Shown piece by piece: positions 1 through 5,733 of a stretch of DNA of 9,417 nucleotides. Below the pieces are notes generated by a model. That model saw nothing but the letters and a program-made list of their open reading frames with translations. It was not told where the DNA came from and searched no databases. The DNA is from DATIHT01 sp035480415. GTDB taxonomy: Bacteria; Patescibacteriota; Microgenomatia; Curtissbacterales; GWA2-41-24. The DNA is taken from positions 1 through 9,417 of the forward strand of contig DATIHT010000035.1 in NCBI GenBank assembly GCA_035480415.1, in the 5' to 3' direction. Positions within the stretch are counted from its first letter, which is position 1. The number at the start of each line of letters is the position of its first letter. The position numbers were made by a program, and so were the translations under genes.

Positions 1-1185
1 TTCTTCTTCCACGAAACCTCACCCGGCATGGCCTATTGGCTACCCAAGGGACTGACCCTATACAACGAACTTTTAAGCTTTTCCAGAAAAGTTCACAAAC
101 AATACGGCTATTTAGAAATCGCAACACCAATTTTAAACAAAAAAGAACTCTACGAAACTTCGGGCCATTGGCAGCATTACAGAGGTGACATGTTTATTTC
201 TCCAATGTCACTAATTCGAAATGAATCCAAAGACGTGTTCGCAGGGACAGAGGTTTTTGGCGTAAAACCCATGAATTGCCCAAATGCCATGAATGTTTTT
301 GCGATATCTACTCGTTCTTACCGCGATCTACCGTTAAGATTTTCGGAAACTAGCGTACTGCACAGGTTTGAACTTTCCGGCACACTGAATGGTCTTTTCC
401 GCTGCCGCGAGTTCAGACAAGACGATGCTCATGTTTTTATGAGGATGGACCAACTAAAGGAAGAATTCGAAAAAATTATGGAAATGATCCAAATTTTCTA
501 CGGCGCGTTTAAGCTGGATTACAGATTGAGGTTCGGTACCAGACCGGAAGGGGCAATGGGCGAGACAAAAGATTGGGACAAGGCAGAAGAAGCGCTCGAA
601 GAAGTTTTGAAGACGTCTAAAAAAGAATACACCAAAGAAGAAGGCGAGGGAGCATTCTACGGACCAAAGATAGATATTTTGATGAAAGATTCACTAGGAC
701 GCGAGTGGCAAACGGGAACAATTCAGTTGGATTTCCAGCAGCCAAAAAATTTCCACCTCAAGTATATTGACCAAAACGGAAAAGAAGAAACACCTGCAGT
801 TATTCACAGGGCAATTTACGGTTCGTTCGAACGCTTTATTGGTATTTTAACCGAACATTTTGCAGGTAGCTTTCCAGCCTGGTTATCACCAACGCAAGTT
901 GTAATTTTACCAATTACCGACAAGCAGTTAACGTATTCGCAAAAAATAGTAGAAGTGCTGCAGCAAAAAGGCATTCGAACAAAAGTAGACGAAAGAAACG
1001 AAAGACTGCAGGCAAAAATCAGAGATGCTACGCTTGCTAAGGTTCCCTACCTTTTAGTTGTTGGCGGCAAAGAAGAAGAAGCAAACACGGTGGCAGTCAG
1101 GACTCACGATGGGCGCGATTTGGGTGCTATGAAAATTGAGGAGTTTTTAGATAAAATTACCAAAGACGTTGAAAACAAAAGCTAA
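1..1185 (+). CDS. thrS: Threonyl-tRNA synthetase (partial, N-terminus outside window)
   Basis: Class II synthetase that charges tRNA-Thr in the cytoplasm. The frame is open from base 1 and reads FFFHETSPGM before the first ATG at 28, so this is the C-terminal 394 residues; the TGS and editing domains, if present, lie upstream. Catalytic core features, numbered from base 1: motif 2 region RDLPLRFSE near residues 108-117 with LSGTLNGLFRCREFRQDDAH after it, and motif 3 IHRAIYGSFERFIGILTEHF at about 268-287. The three expected zinc ligands are present: Cys93 (KPMNCP), His144 (DDAH) and His269 (IHRA). An HGTP-type anticodon-binding domain fills about residues 291-390 (VVILPITDKQ, KVDERNERLQAKIRDA, VPYLLVVGG). 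Compared with the E. coli protein as I remember it, about 12 extra residues precede KPMNCP, and NAM replaces the usual GH after it. It heads the infC-rpmI-rplT cluster. Confidence 0.97.
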   Translation, partial: FFFHETSPGMAYWLPKGLTLYNELLSFSRKVHKQYGYLEIATPILNKKELYETSGHWQHYRGDMFISPMSLIRNESKDVFAGTEVFGVKPMNCPNAMNVFAISTRSYRDLPLRFSETSVLHRFELSGTLNGLFRCREFRQDDAHVFMRMDQLKEEFEKIMEMIQIFYGAFKLDYRLRFGTRPEGAMGETKDWDKAEEALEEVLKTSKKEYTKEEGEGAFYGPKIDILMKDSLGREWQTGTIQLDFQQPKNFHLKYIDQNGKEETPAVIHRAIYGSFERFIGILTEHFAGSFPAWLSPTQVVILPITDKQLTYSQKIVEVLQQKGIRTKVDERNERLQAKIRDATLAKVPYLLVVGGKEEEANTVAVRTHDGRDLGAMKIEEFLDKITKDVENKS

Positions 1186-1223
1186 AGCGTGGTAACATTC
1201 ACACTCGTGTTAGCATCAGTTTC

Positions 1224-1251
1224 ATGACACATGACACTTGACACCTGACAC
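1224..1251 (+). repeat. Four tandem heptamers, consensus NTGACAC
   Basis: Consecutive units ATGACAC, ATGACAC, TTGACAC and CTGACAC fill the gap between thrS and infC, ending about 27 bases before the proposed infC start. The third unit contains TTGACA, a perfect -35 hexamer, but no good -10 box lies 16-18 bases downstream, so I do not call a promoter. The block is in the 5' region of infC and could affect its mRNA. Confidence 0.85.
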
Positions 1252-1262
1252 GCCAGAAAGTC

Positions 1263-1269
1263 GAAAGGA
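1263..1269 (+). promoter_or_regulatory. Shine-Dalgarno sequence that sets the infC start
   Basis: GAAAGGA; its AGGA core (1266-1269) ends 8 bases before the ATC codon at 1278. This is the only convincing Shine-Dalgarno sequence in front of any gene in the window. It supports ATC 1278 as the infC start over the internal GTG at 1329. Confidence 0.7.
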
Positions 1270-1277
1270 CAAGACAA

Positions 1278-1841
1278 ATCAAGAGGTTTTTTAAATTAAA
1301 TCATCAAATAACTGCTCCCGAAGTCCGGGTGCTGGATGATGAAAATAAACAAGTAGGAATCCTGTCACTTCCGGAAGCTTTAAAAAAAGCCCAGGAAGAG
1401 GAAAAGGATTTAGTAGAAATATCGGCAGACGCAAAGCCTCCGGTTGTAAAGATAATAGACTTTAAAAAGTTCAAATATTTAGAAGATAAAAAGGAAAAAG
1501 AAGCTAAAAAGCACGCAAAGGCGACAGAATTAAAAGAGGTTAGATTTTCTCCGTTTATCGGAGAGCACGATCTGGAAACGAACATTAAAAAGGCTAAAAA
1601 ATTCTTAGAAGACGGAGACATGGTAAAAATATCGATTGTCTTCAAAGGTCGGCAAATGGCCCATCAGGAATTTGGTCCCAAAAGACTAACCGAGATAATG
1701 TCGCTTTTGGAAGGCCTGGGAGAACAAGACAGGCAGGCAAGATTCGAAGGCAGAAGATACGTTACATTTATAAAGCCGACAAAGAAGGTGTCAAATGTAT
1801 CAAAAGTAACAAATGTTTCAGAAGCAGAAACAAAATCCTAA
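1278..1841 (+). CDS. infC: Translation initiation factor IF-3, probable AUC start
   Basis: IF3 binds the 30S subunit, proofreads start codons and initiator tRNA, and prevents early 50S joining. The frame has no ATG, GTG or TTG between the in-frame TGA at 1239 and the GTG at 1329. Starting at GTG 1329 would delete the conserved N-terminal strand. ATC at 1278 gives MKRFFKLNHQITAPEVRV, which matches the usual IF3 beginning, and has a Shine-Dalgarno sequence at the right distance. The 187 residues fit the family (180 in E. coli). The N domain holds APEVRVLDDENKQVGILSL and DLVEISADAKPPVVKIIDF; then a lysine-rich linker; the C domain has LKEVRFSPFIGEHD, KFLEDGDMVKISIVFKGRQM and a final FEGRRYVTFIKPTKK. 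E. coli infC starts with AUU and is self-repressed through it; the same control is inferred here. The extra tail from about residue 170 (KVSNVSKVTNVSEAE) is encoded by 9-base tandem repeats. Confidence 0.93.
   Translation: MKRFFKLNHQITAPEVRVLDDENKQVGILSLPEALKKAQEEEKDLVEISADAKPPVVKIIDFKKFKYLEDKKEKEAKKHAKATELKEVRFSPFIGEHDLETNIKKAKKFLEDGDMVKISIVFKGRQMAHQEFGPKRLTEIMSLLEGLGEQDRQARFEGRRYVTFIKPTKKVSNVSKVTNVSEAETKS
1785..1820 (+). repeat. Four 9-base tandem units in the 3' end of infC
   Basis: Units AAGGTGTCA, AATGTATCA, AAAGTAACA and AATGTTTCA share the pattern AANGTNNCA. They encode the three-residue repeats KVS, NVS, KVT and NVS in the disordered-looking C-terminal tail of IF3. A 9-base unit keeps the frame, so copy number could vary without breaking the protein. 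Confidence 0.8.
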
Positions 1842-1877
1842 CCTTTTAAACTTTTGAGGCCTTTGAAACTTTTGAAA
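1842..1877 (+). repeat. Four 9-base tandem units in the infC-rpmI gap
   Basis: Units CCTTTTAAA, CTTTTGAGG, CCTTTGAAA and CTTTTGAAA fill almost the whole 46-base gap. The 10-mer AAACTTTTGA occurs at 1848-1857 and 1866-1875, exactly 18 bases apart. The block starts just after the infC stop and ends 10 bases before rpmI. No Shine-Dalgarno sequence is left for rpmI. Confidence 0.8.
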
Positions 1878-1887
1878 CATCTTAATT

Positions 1888-2082
1888 ATGAAAGCAAAAT
1901 CAAAGAAAGCAGCCCAAAAGAGGTTTAAAAAAACCAAAAACGGCAAAATACTGCGAATGCGCCAAATGAATGGCCATCTTAAAGCGGGCAAAAGCCGAAC
2001 TGCCAGAAACAGATACAAATCGCCGGCACAAGTATCTGCCGTAGAAAACAAGGTTATTTCGAAATTGATGCCTTATAATTAA
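1888..2082 (+). CDS. rpmI: Large ribosomal subunit protein L35
   Basis: A 64-residue, very basic 50S protein, the normal length for L35. Family features are the opening KAKSKKAAQKRFKKTKNGKI, the central RMNGHLKAGKS-like stretch (here RQMNGHLKAGKSRTARNRYK) and a short acidic and hydrophobic C-terminus. It sits between infC and rplT, the standard order in bacteria. The start is the only ATG compatible with the conserved N-terminus; the usual MPKMKTHK-type opening is shortened to MKAKSKK. No Shine-Dalgarno sequence precedes it, so translation may depend on coupling to infC or on IF3-independent recognition of the AUG. In E. coli rpmI and rplT are repressed together by L20 binding the leader RNA; I see no matching structure here. 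Confidence 0.95.
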   Translation: MKAKSKKAAQKRFKKTKNGKILRMRQMNGHLKAGKSRTARNRYKSPAQVSAVENKVISKLMPYN

Positions 2083-2151
2083 TTTTTATTGAATTTTAAA
2101 ACATTAGAAATTGATTAAAAATTTAAAATTATAAATTGAAAATTTAATCAT
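2083..2151 (+). other. AT-rich rpmI-rplT gap with imperfect repeats
   Basis: This 69-base gap is nearly all A and T. AAATTGA recurs at 2108-2114 and 2133-2139, each followed by an ATTTAA. The composition resembles the pheS-pheT gap. No hairpin with a T-tract, Shine-Dalgarno sequence or convincing promoter was seen. Confidence 0.6.
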
Positions 2152-2496
2152 ATGCCAAGAGTAAAACGAGGAGTCACAACCCATAAACGTCACAAAAGGC
2201 TGCTTGCGCGGGCCAAAGGTTTCCGCGGCGGCAGACACAACCTTTTCCAGGAAGCTCACCAGGCTGTAGTTCATGCCGGTGCAGATGCATATGTCGGCAG
2301 AAAAGACAAGAAAGGCGACATGCGCAGCCTTTGGATTATTAGAATAAACGCAGCACTTGAACCTTACAATATTTCTTACAGCAAATTTATCGCCCAATTA
2401 AAATCCAAAAAAGTAGAACTGGACAGAAAAGTACTGTCTCAAATTGCCCAAGAAGACCCAACCTCCTTCGCAGAGATCGTCAAAAAAGTAGCTTAA
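2152..2496 (+). CDS. rplT: Large ribosomal subunit protein L20
   Basis: A 114-residue 50S protein needed early in large-subunit assembly; it binds 23S rRNA. It has the family N-terminus MPRVKRGVTTHKRHKRLLARAKG and the conserved globular part: HQAVVHAGADAYVGRKDKKGDMRSLWI, then RINAALEPYNISYSKFIAQLK. The C-terminus (EDPTSFAEIVKKVA) is normal. In E. coli L20 also represses its own operon. No Shine-Dalgarno sequence precedes the ATG. The next gene starts 7 bases after its stop, so cotranscription with the downstream genes is likely. Confidence 0.97.
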   Translation: MPRVKRGVTTHKRHKRLLARAKGFRGGRHNLFQEAHQAVVHAGADAYVGRKDKKGDMRSLWIIRINAALEPYNISYSKFIAQLKSKKVELDRKVLSQIAQEDPTSFAEIVKKVA

Positions 2497-2503
2497 AAAC
2501 AGT

Positions 2504-3040
2504 ATGTCTCCTGACGCACCTGATAGAGGAGGCGGCTTGCCAATTGGAAAAAACTGGGAGTTTTTTGATCCTCAAATGATTATTGCTGCTACTGGTATAG
2601 GAAAACGAATAGGTAAGTCTTCAAGCTTATATTTTGCCTACACTTTCTTCAAAGAAATAAAAGTAAAGGAATTAACCGCTAGCTTTGCTCAGGCGACCCT
2701 CTTAGACGGAGCGGAAGACGAAGATAACATTGACACCACAGACGCTACTGTTTACACAAATGGCCAAACACTTAGCTTTGACCAATACATGGGACACCAG
2801 GCAGGCAGGCATAAACAAAGTGTTAGCGAGCAACAAGAAAGACTAAGATTCCTAACAAGCCAATGGCCACAATTGGACGAATCTTACCGAGAAATTGAAA
2901 TAAGCTTTGAAGAAGCAGCTCGATACGCCTATCCAGCCGGCGAAGAAATTGTTGCTCCAATAGTAAAAATTGCTTGTCGTATTGATTTAATACAGCTTAT
3001 TGATCATTTTGTTAATTTAAGCCTAAAAAGAGAAATCTAA
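2504..3040 (+). CDS. Unrecognised 178-residue cytoplasmic protein
   Basis: I do not recognise a family. The sequence has no signal peptide or clear membrane segment. It has a Gly-rich start (DRGGGLPIG), a segment ATGIGKRIGKSS at residues 29-40, an acidic stretch DGAEDEDNIDTTDAT at about 68-82, and a helix-prone C-terminal half (SEQQERLRFL; EIEISFEEAARYAYPAGEE; VKIACRIDLIQLIDHFV). The GKRIGKSS stretch looks like a P-loop but does not fit GxxxxGK[ST], and no Walker B motif is evident. It lies 7 bases after rplT and 7 bases before the aminotransferase, on the same strand, so it is probably cotranscribed with both. No Shine-Dalgarno sequence is seen. ATG at 2576 (Met25) is a possible alternative start that would remove the Gly-rich lead. 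Confidence 0.75.
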   Translation: MSPDAPDRGGGLPIGKNWEFFDPQMIIAATGIGKRIGKSSSLYFAYTFFKEIKVKELTASFAQATLLDGAEDEDNIDTTDATVYTNGQTLSFDQYMGHQAGRHKQSVSEQQERLRFLTSQWPQLDESYREIEISFEEAARYAYPAGEEIVAPIVKIACRIDLIQLIDHFVNLSLKREI

Positions 3041-3047
3041 CCTCAAT

Positions 3048-4160
3048 ATGAAAATTAAACCGTTTGAAATTGAACGCTATTTCGCAAGGTACGAATTTTC
3101 CGCACCTTACTTATTAAGCAGCTCTGACTGCGAACCACTGAGTCTTCAAGAATTACTTAAACTCGCAGACAAACAGTCATTAAAACTTTGGCACAATCTA
3201 TCACTCGGCTACACCGAATCTCAAGGTAATCCAATACTAAGAAAAGAAGTTGCCAAACTATACAAAAACGTAAAGTCAGACGAAATACTTATTGGCGCCC
3301 CGCAAGAACTTATTACAATTGCCATGAATGTACTCCTAAAGACCAACGACCACGTAATTGTTACTTATCCTGGTTATCAATCCCTTTACGAAGTTGCAAA
3401 CGCACTAGGCTGTTATGTCACAAAATGGATGCTAGACGAAAATAACGATTGGAATTTAAATTTAGAATTTTTAAAAAAAAGCATCAATAACAACACGAAG
3501 TTAATTGTTGTTAACTTTCCACACAATCCTACCGGATATTTACCAACGAAAAAAGAATTCTTGGCAATTCTTAAAATCGCCAAAGAAAAAAATATTCCGG
3601 TTTTCTCGGATGAAATGTACAGATTTCTAGAATACAAGCAAGAAGACATGCTCCCAGGTGCTTGCGAGGTTTATAACAATGCGATTTCGCTTTTTGGCAT
3701 GTCCAAAACATTCGGACTACCCGGATTGCGTATGGGCTGGCTAGTTATAAAAAACAAGGGAATCCTCCAAAAATGTTTGGAATTTAAAGACTACACAACA
3801 ATTTGTCCAAACGCACCGTCCGAAATATTAGCGTTGATGGGCCTACGTGCAAAAGACAAAATCGTAAAAAGAAATCTGGGAATTATTAATACAAACCTAA
3901 AAATTTTGGATAAATTTTTCCAAAACAATAAACTGTTTACATGGAATAGGCCAAAAGCAGGAAGTGTCTGTTTCCCAAAATATCTAGGCAAACAAACTAC
4001 AACTAAACTTTGTAAAGGCTTGGTGGACAAAAAAGGCGTAATGATGCTGCCTTCTTATGTGTTTGGAATAGACAATAAACATGTACGAATAGGTTTCGGT
4101 AGAAAAAACATGCCGCAAGTTATAAAACTTCTAGAAAACTACTTACGTAAAACAATTTAG
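3048..4160 (+). CDS. Class I/II fold-type I PLP-dependent aminotransferase
   Basis: A 370-residue PLP enzyme of the aspartate-aminotransferase fold, expected to move an amino group between an amino acid and a 2-oxo acid. Visible landmarks: GYTESQGNPILRKEVA at 54-69 (substrate-site loop); TYPGYQSLYEVA at 106-117 (PLP-stacking Tyr region); NFPHNPTG at 156-163 with Asn160 (PLP O3' ligand); SDEMYRF at 187-193 with Asp188 (pyridine nitrogen) and Tyr191; SLFGMSKTFGLPGLRMGW at 214-231 with Lys220 as Schiff-base lysine and Arg228 as phosphate ligand; and RIGFGR at 347-352 with Arg348 as likely carboxylate-binding Arg. All key residues are kept, so it should be active. Substrate cannot be read from the sequence. 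It sits 7 bases after the preceding gene and 14 before the next. Placement inside a translation operon is unusual and does not indicate its pathway. Confidence 0.93.
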   Translation: MKIKPFEIERYFARYEFSAPYLLSSSDCEPLSLQELLKLADKQSLKLWHNLSLGYTESQGNPILRKEVAKLYKNVKSDEILIGAPQELITIAMNVLLKTNDHVIVTYPGYQSLYEVANALGCYVTKWMLDENNDWNLNLEFLKKSINNNTKLIVVNFPHNPTGYLPTKKEFLAILKIAKEKNIPVFSDEMYRFLEYKQEDMLPGACEVYNNAISLFGMSKTFGLPGLRMGWLVIKNKGILQKCLEFKDYTTICPNAPSEILALMGLRAKDKIVKRNLGIINTNLKILDKFFQNNKLFTWNRPKAGSVCFPKYLGKQTTTKLCKGLVDKKGVMMLPSYVFGIDNKHVRIGFGRKNMPQVIKLLENYLRKTI

Positions 4161-4162
4161 TG

Positions 4163-4174
4163 TAGTATTAAATT
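4163..4174 (+). promoter_or_regulatory. Possible -10 box for a leaderless message
   Basis: TAGTAT at 4163-4168 is followed by exactly 6 bases and then the ATG at 4175. A start site about 7 bases after the -10 box would fall on the A of the ATG. The -35 region is poor. The same spacing occurs before pheS and before the ATG at 9406. Confidence 0.35.
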
Positions 4175-4846
4175 ATGAAGCGTGGTTTTATTTTGCCCAT
4201 TTTAATAATTCTTCTGCTCTCAACAGTTTCACCAGCAGTATTCTTTTATCTGCAAAATAAAAAGTTAACCACAGAGCTAAAAACAATTGAATCTACAAAC
4301 CAGCAATTAACAGAACAAATAAACGGCTTGCGCGATTACCACAATATCCAACCCCAAGATACCAGGCCCAACCTAGCCAGCCTTTCAGAAAAAATTGTAA
4401 TCGAGTCTGAAGTAAGTCCATCCAAACTCTACACATTAGATTGCATCGAAGACGAAAATAAGACCTTAAAAAAATACGACTGGTTTACAAAAACCAAGAA
4501 TTCACTCGAAGATGGTGAAAAGTTTGAACAACTTTGTTTCAACGATAGATCCAATGAACCCAACTTCCAGCCTTCGTTCGCCACACTGTTCACAAGCAAA
4601 CAGACCTCGAAAGGGGGGATGGGTAAACCTGCGGGGATGGAATTTCGACTCTACTTAATAAACACCGCTAAAGGTAATCCAACCCTTCTGGGACTTACTA
4701 ATGGATCATATCTTTCGGGATGTACTAGAGTTATTCACTGGGCAAAATCAGGAGACCTCTATTACACTTGCAGTTCTGGGGACGGAGCACAAGGAACGAC
4801 TTCTATCTATAAAATGACAGTAGATATAAAGAATTACAACTATTAA
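4175..4846 (+). CDS. Single-pass membrane-anchored protein of unknown function
   Basis: The 223-residue product has an N-terminal membrane segment at about residues 4-26 (GFILPILIILLLSTVSPAVFFY) after a Lys-Arg pair, which fits a signal anchor with the rest outside the cytoplasm. It is followed by a short coiled-coil-like stretch (NKKLTTELKTIESTNQQLTEQINGLRDY, about 28-55) and a Ser/Thr- and Gly-rich globular part. Cysteines at 90, 121, 183 and 199 could form two disulfides if exported. I recognise no family. ATG 4175 fits because the anchor begins directly after it. A signal peptide cleaved after about residue 20 is an alternative, but no clear cleavage motif or lipobox Cys is visible. It is the last gene of the tightly packed block after rplT. 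Confidence 0.75.
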   Translation: MKRGFILPILIILLLSTVSPAVFFYLQNKKLTTELKTIESTNQQLTEQINGLRDYHNIQPQDTRPNLASLSEKIVIESEVSPSKLYTLDCIEDENKTLKKYDWFTKTKNSLEDGEKFEQLCFNDRSNEPNFQPSFATLFTSKQTSKGGMGKPAGMEFRLYLINTAKGNPTLLGLTNGSYLSGCTRVIHWAKSGDLYYTCSSGDGAQGTTSIYKMTVDIKNYNY

Positions 4847-4903
4847 TCCATAGGAATTTTCTCATCAATAAAAGAGGCGCAAAAGACAGCACCTGTCAAG
4901 ACG

Positions 4904-4933
4904 TTGACTTGCACTAACCATGCTTGTTATATT
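4904..4933 (+). promoter_or_regulatory. Sigma70-type promoter with extended -10
   Basis: TTGACT at 4904-4909 is followed by an 18-base spacer and TATATT at 4928-4933, preceded by TG one base upstream (extended -10, TGTTATATT). Expected transcription start is about 4940. This would drive the gene at 5002 with a leader of about 60 bases. A small inverted repeat, GACAG-CAC-CTGTC (4885-4897), lies just upstream. Confidence 0.7.
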
Positions 4934-4940
4934 TTGGCCT

Positions 4941-4984
4941 ACCTCTCGGACTTGAAGCTAATTTCATATTCGAGAGGTTTTTTG
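4941..4984 (+). terminator. Hairpin plus T-tract directly after the promoter (terminator or attenuator)
   Basis: ACCTCTCG (4941-4948) pairs perfectly with CGAGAGGT (4971-4978), giving an 8-bp stem. It is followed by TTTTT (4979-4983) and G. The 22-base loop contains a further TGAA/TTCA pairing (4953-4956 with 4962-4965). The stem begins at about +1 of the predicted transcript, so it could end a very short RNA or act as a 5' attenuator or stabiliser. It could instead terminate readthrough from the upstream block. Confidence 0.6.
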
Positions 4985-5001
4985 TTATCATACGCCCTGT
5001 T

Positions 5002-5631
5002 ATGAGCGAACAGGCACAAGTATTTCCTGACCCAAACGAACAATCGCCAAAATTAACCCCCCTTCCGGAAAACAGCCGGTATCAATTCGAAGTTCCCACA
5101 GCAGCAAACTTCCACAGAGAAGTAGCTGCCTTAATTAAAAGGGCAGCAAGCTGGCATGGCCAAGTTACCAGACCTTCGGGCATAAAAAGCTTGTTCGAAG
5201 GTGAAACAATTTCAAATCGATACGGGCGTTACACAAGTGGACCAAGAAACGGAGAAACATCGTTTCCACTGGAAGAAATCGACCCGGATGGAATTCCAAC
5301 AGATCTCAGAGATGCCCTCAGATTATATTTACGCAAAGGTTTTGCAAACCTCACGTTTTCGGCAAAAACCGACAAGCGAATGTCTTCCGTAATGATATGG
5401 CGGAGAGTTGAAGGAGAAACGGGTGTGGTAATAGGAGAGCATTTCGACGTTACTGCTTACGCCAACAGATTTGACCTTGCATATTTCCCTCCGATCAAAA
5501 CAGCATTGCTTGGTACAAAAATGATCTCGTTGGCACACAAATCATTAGACATAATATTTCCCATTCCACCAATTCTGCACCGACTTAGCGAAAATTCGCC
5601 AGCAGAAAACGGAAACTCCGCACTTCACTAA
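5002..5631 (+). CDS. Unrecognised 209-residue soluble protein
   Basis: The reading frame is open further upstream (an in-frame TTG at 4924), but that lies inside the promoter. ATG 5002, 18 bases after the T-tract, is therefore chosen and gives MSEQAQVFPDPNEQ. I recognise no family. The first 30 residues are polar and Pro-rich. A middle region reads FHREVAALIKRAASWHGQ, then FEGETISNRYGRY and EIDPDGIPTDLRDALRLYLRKG. A beta-rich part follows (ANLTFSAKTDKRMSSVMIWRRVEGETGVVIGEHFDVTAY), then a hydrophobic helix-like end (DIIFPIPPILHRL). There is no signal peptide or clear membrane span. It has its own promoter and probably its own leader control, and is separated from pheS by 102 bases with a palindrome. 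The ATG has no Shine-Dalgarno sequence. Confidence 0.7.
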   Translation: MSEQAQVFPDPNEQSPKLTPLPENSRYQFEVPTAANFHREVAALIKRAASWHGQVTRPSGIKSLFEGETISNRYGRYTSGPRNGETSFPLEEIDPDGIPTDLRDALRLYLRKGFANLTFSAKTDKRMSSVMIWRRVEGETGVVIGEHFDVTAYANRFDLAYFPPIKTALLGTKMISLAHKSLDIIFPIPPILHRLSENSPAENGNSALH

Positions 5632-5655
5632 TCCGCAATATCCCAAAAGCTACCA

Positions 5656-5693
5656 TCGAGGACTGACCTCGGCCGCACGAGGTCCGTCCTCGA
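5656..5693. repeat. Nested palindrome between the 209-aa gene and pheS
   Basis: The arms CGAGGACTGACCTCG (5657-5671) and CGAGGTCCGTCCTCG (5678-5692) pair with one mismatch around a 6-base GCCGCA loop; an outer T-A pair at 5656/5693 extends the stem to 16 positions. Each arm is also self-complementary (CGAGG with CCTCG around 5 bases), so two small hairpins or one long one can form. No T-tract follows, which argues against an ordinary intrinsic terminator. Confidence 0.85.
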
Positions 5694-5698
5694 CTTAA

Positions 5699-5733
5699 AT
5701 GACAAGACATCTTAGGTTAGATATAATTTCCCC
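5699..5733 (+). promoter_or_regulatory. pheS promoter, probably giving a leaderless mRNA
   Basis: ATGACA (5699-5704, five of six matches to TTGACA), a 17-base spacer, and a perfect TATAAT (5722-5727). Only 6 bases (TTCCCC) separate TATAAT from the pheS ATG at 5734, so the transcript should begin at or within a base or two of the AUG. Confidence 0.75.

Noticed and set aside
1181..1214. Hairpin GCTAA / TTAGC after thrS as a terminator
   Set aside because: Five AT-rich pairs around a 24-base loop with no T-tract; too weak to support termination.
1238..1266. TTGACA in the heptamer array as an infC promoter -35 box
   Set aside because: No acceptable -10 hexamer lies 16-18 bases downstream; the match is explained by the NTGACAC repeat.
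1304..1645. Minus-strand open frame opposite infC
   Set aside because: Serine- and phenylalanine-rich translation typical of an antisense shadow; infC on the plus strand fully explains the sequence.
2588..2623. Possible P-loop (ATGIGKRIGKSS) in the 178-aa unknown protein
   Set aside because: The spacing from glycine to GKS is five residues, not four, no Walker B motif is seen, and the surrounding pattern does not look like an NTPase.
4613..4640. G-rich tract with runs of 6, 3, 4 and 2 G (possible G-quadruplex, duplicated GGGGATGG)
   Set aside because: Only three separate runs of at least three G, one long uneven loop, and the bases are explained as coding sequence (SKGGMGKPAGM).
4924..5001. 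In-frame upstream extension of the 209-aa protein from TTG 4924
   Set aside because: It would begin upstream of the predicted transcription start, overlap the -10 box and run through the hairpin and T-tract.
5632..5733. tRNA or other structured RNA gene before pheS
   Set aside because: No cloverleaf elements (no GTTCNANNC arm or acceptor stem); the structure present is the nested palindrome alone.
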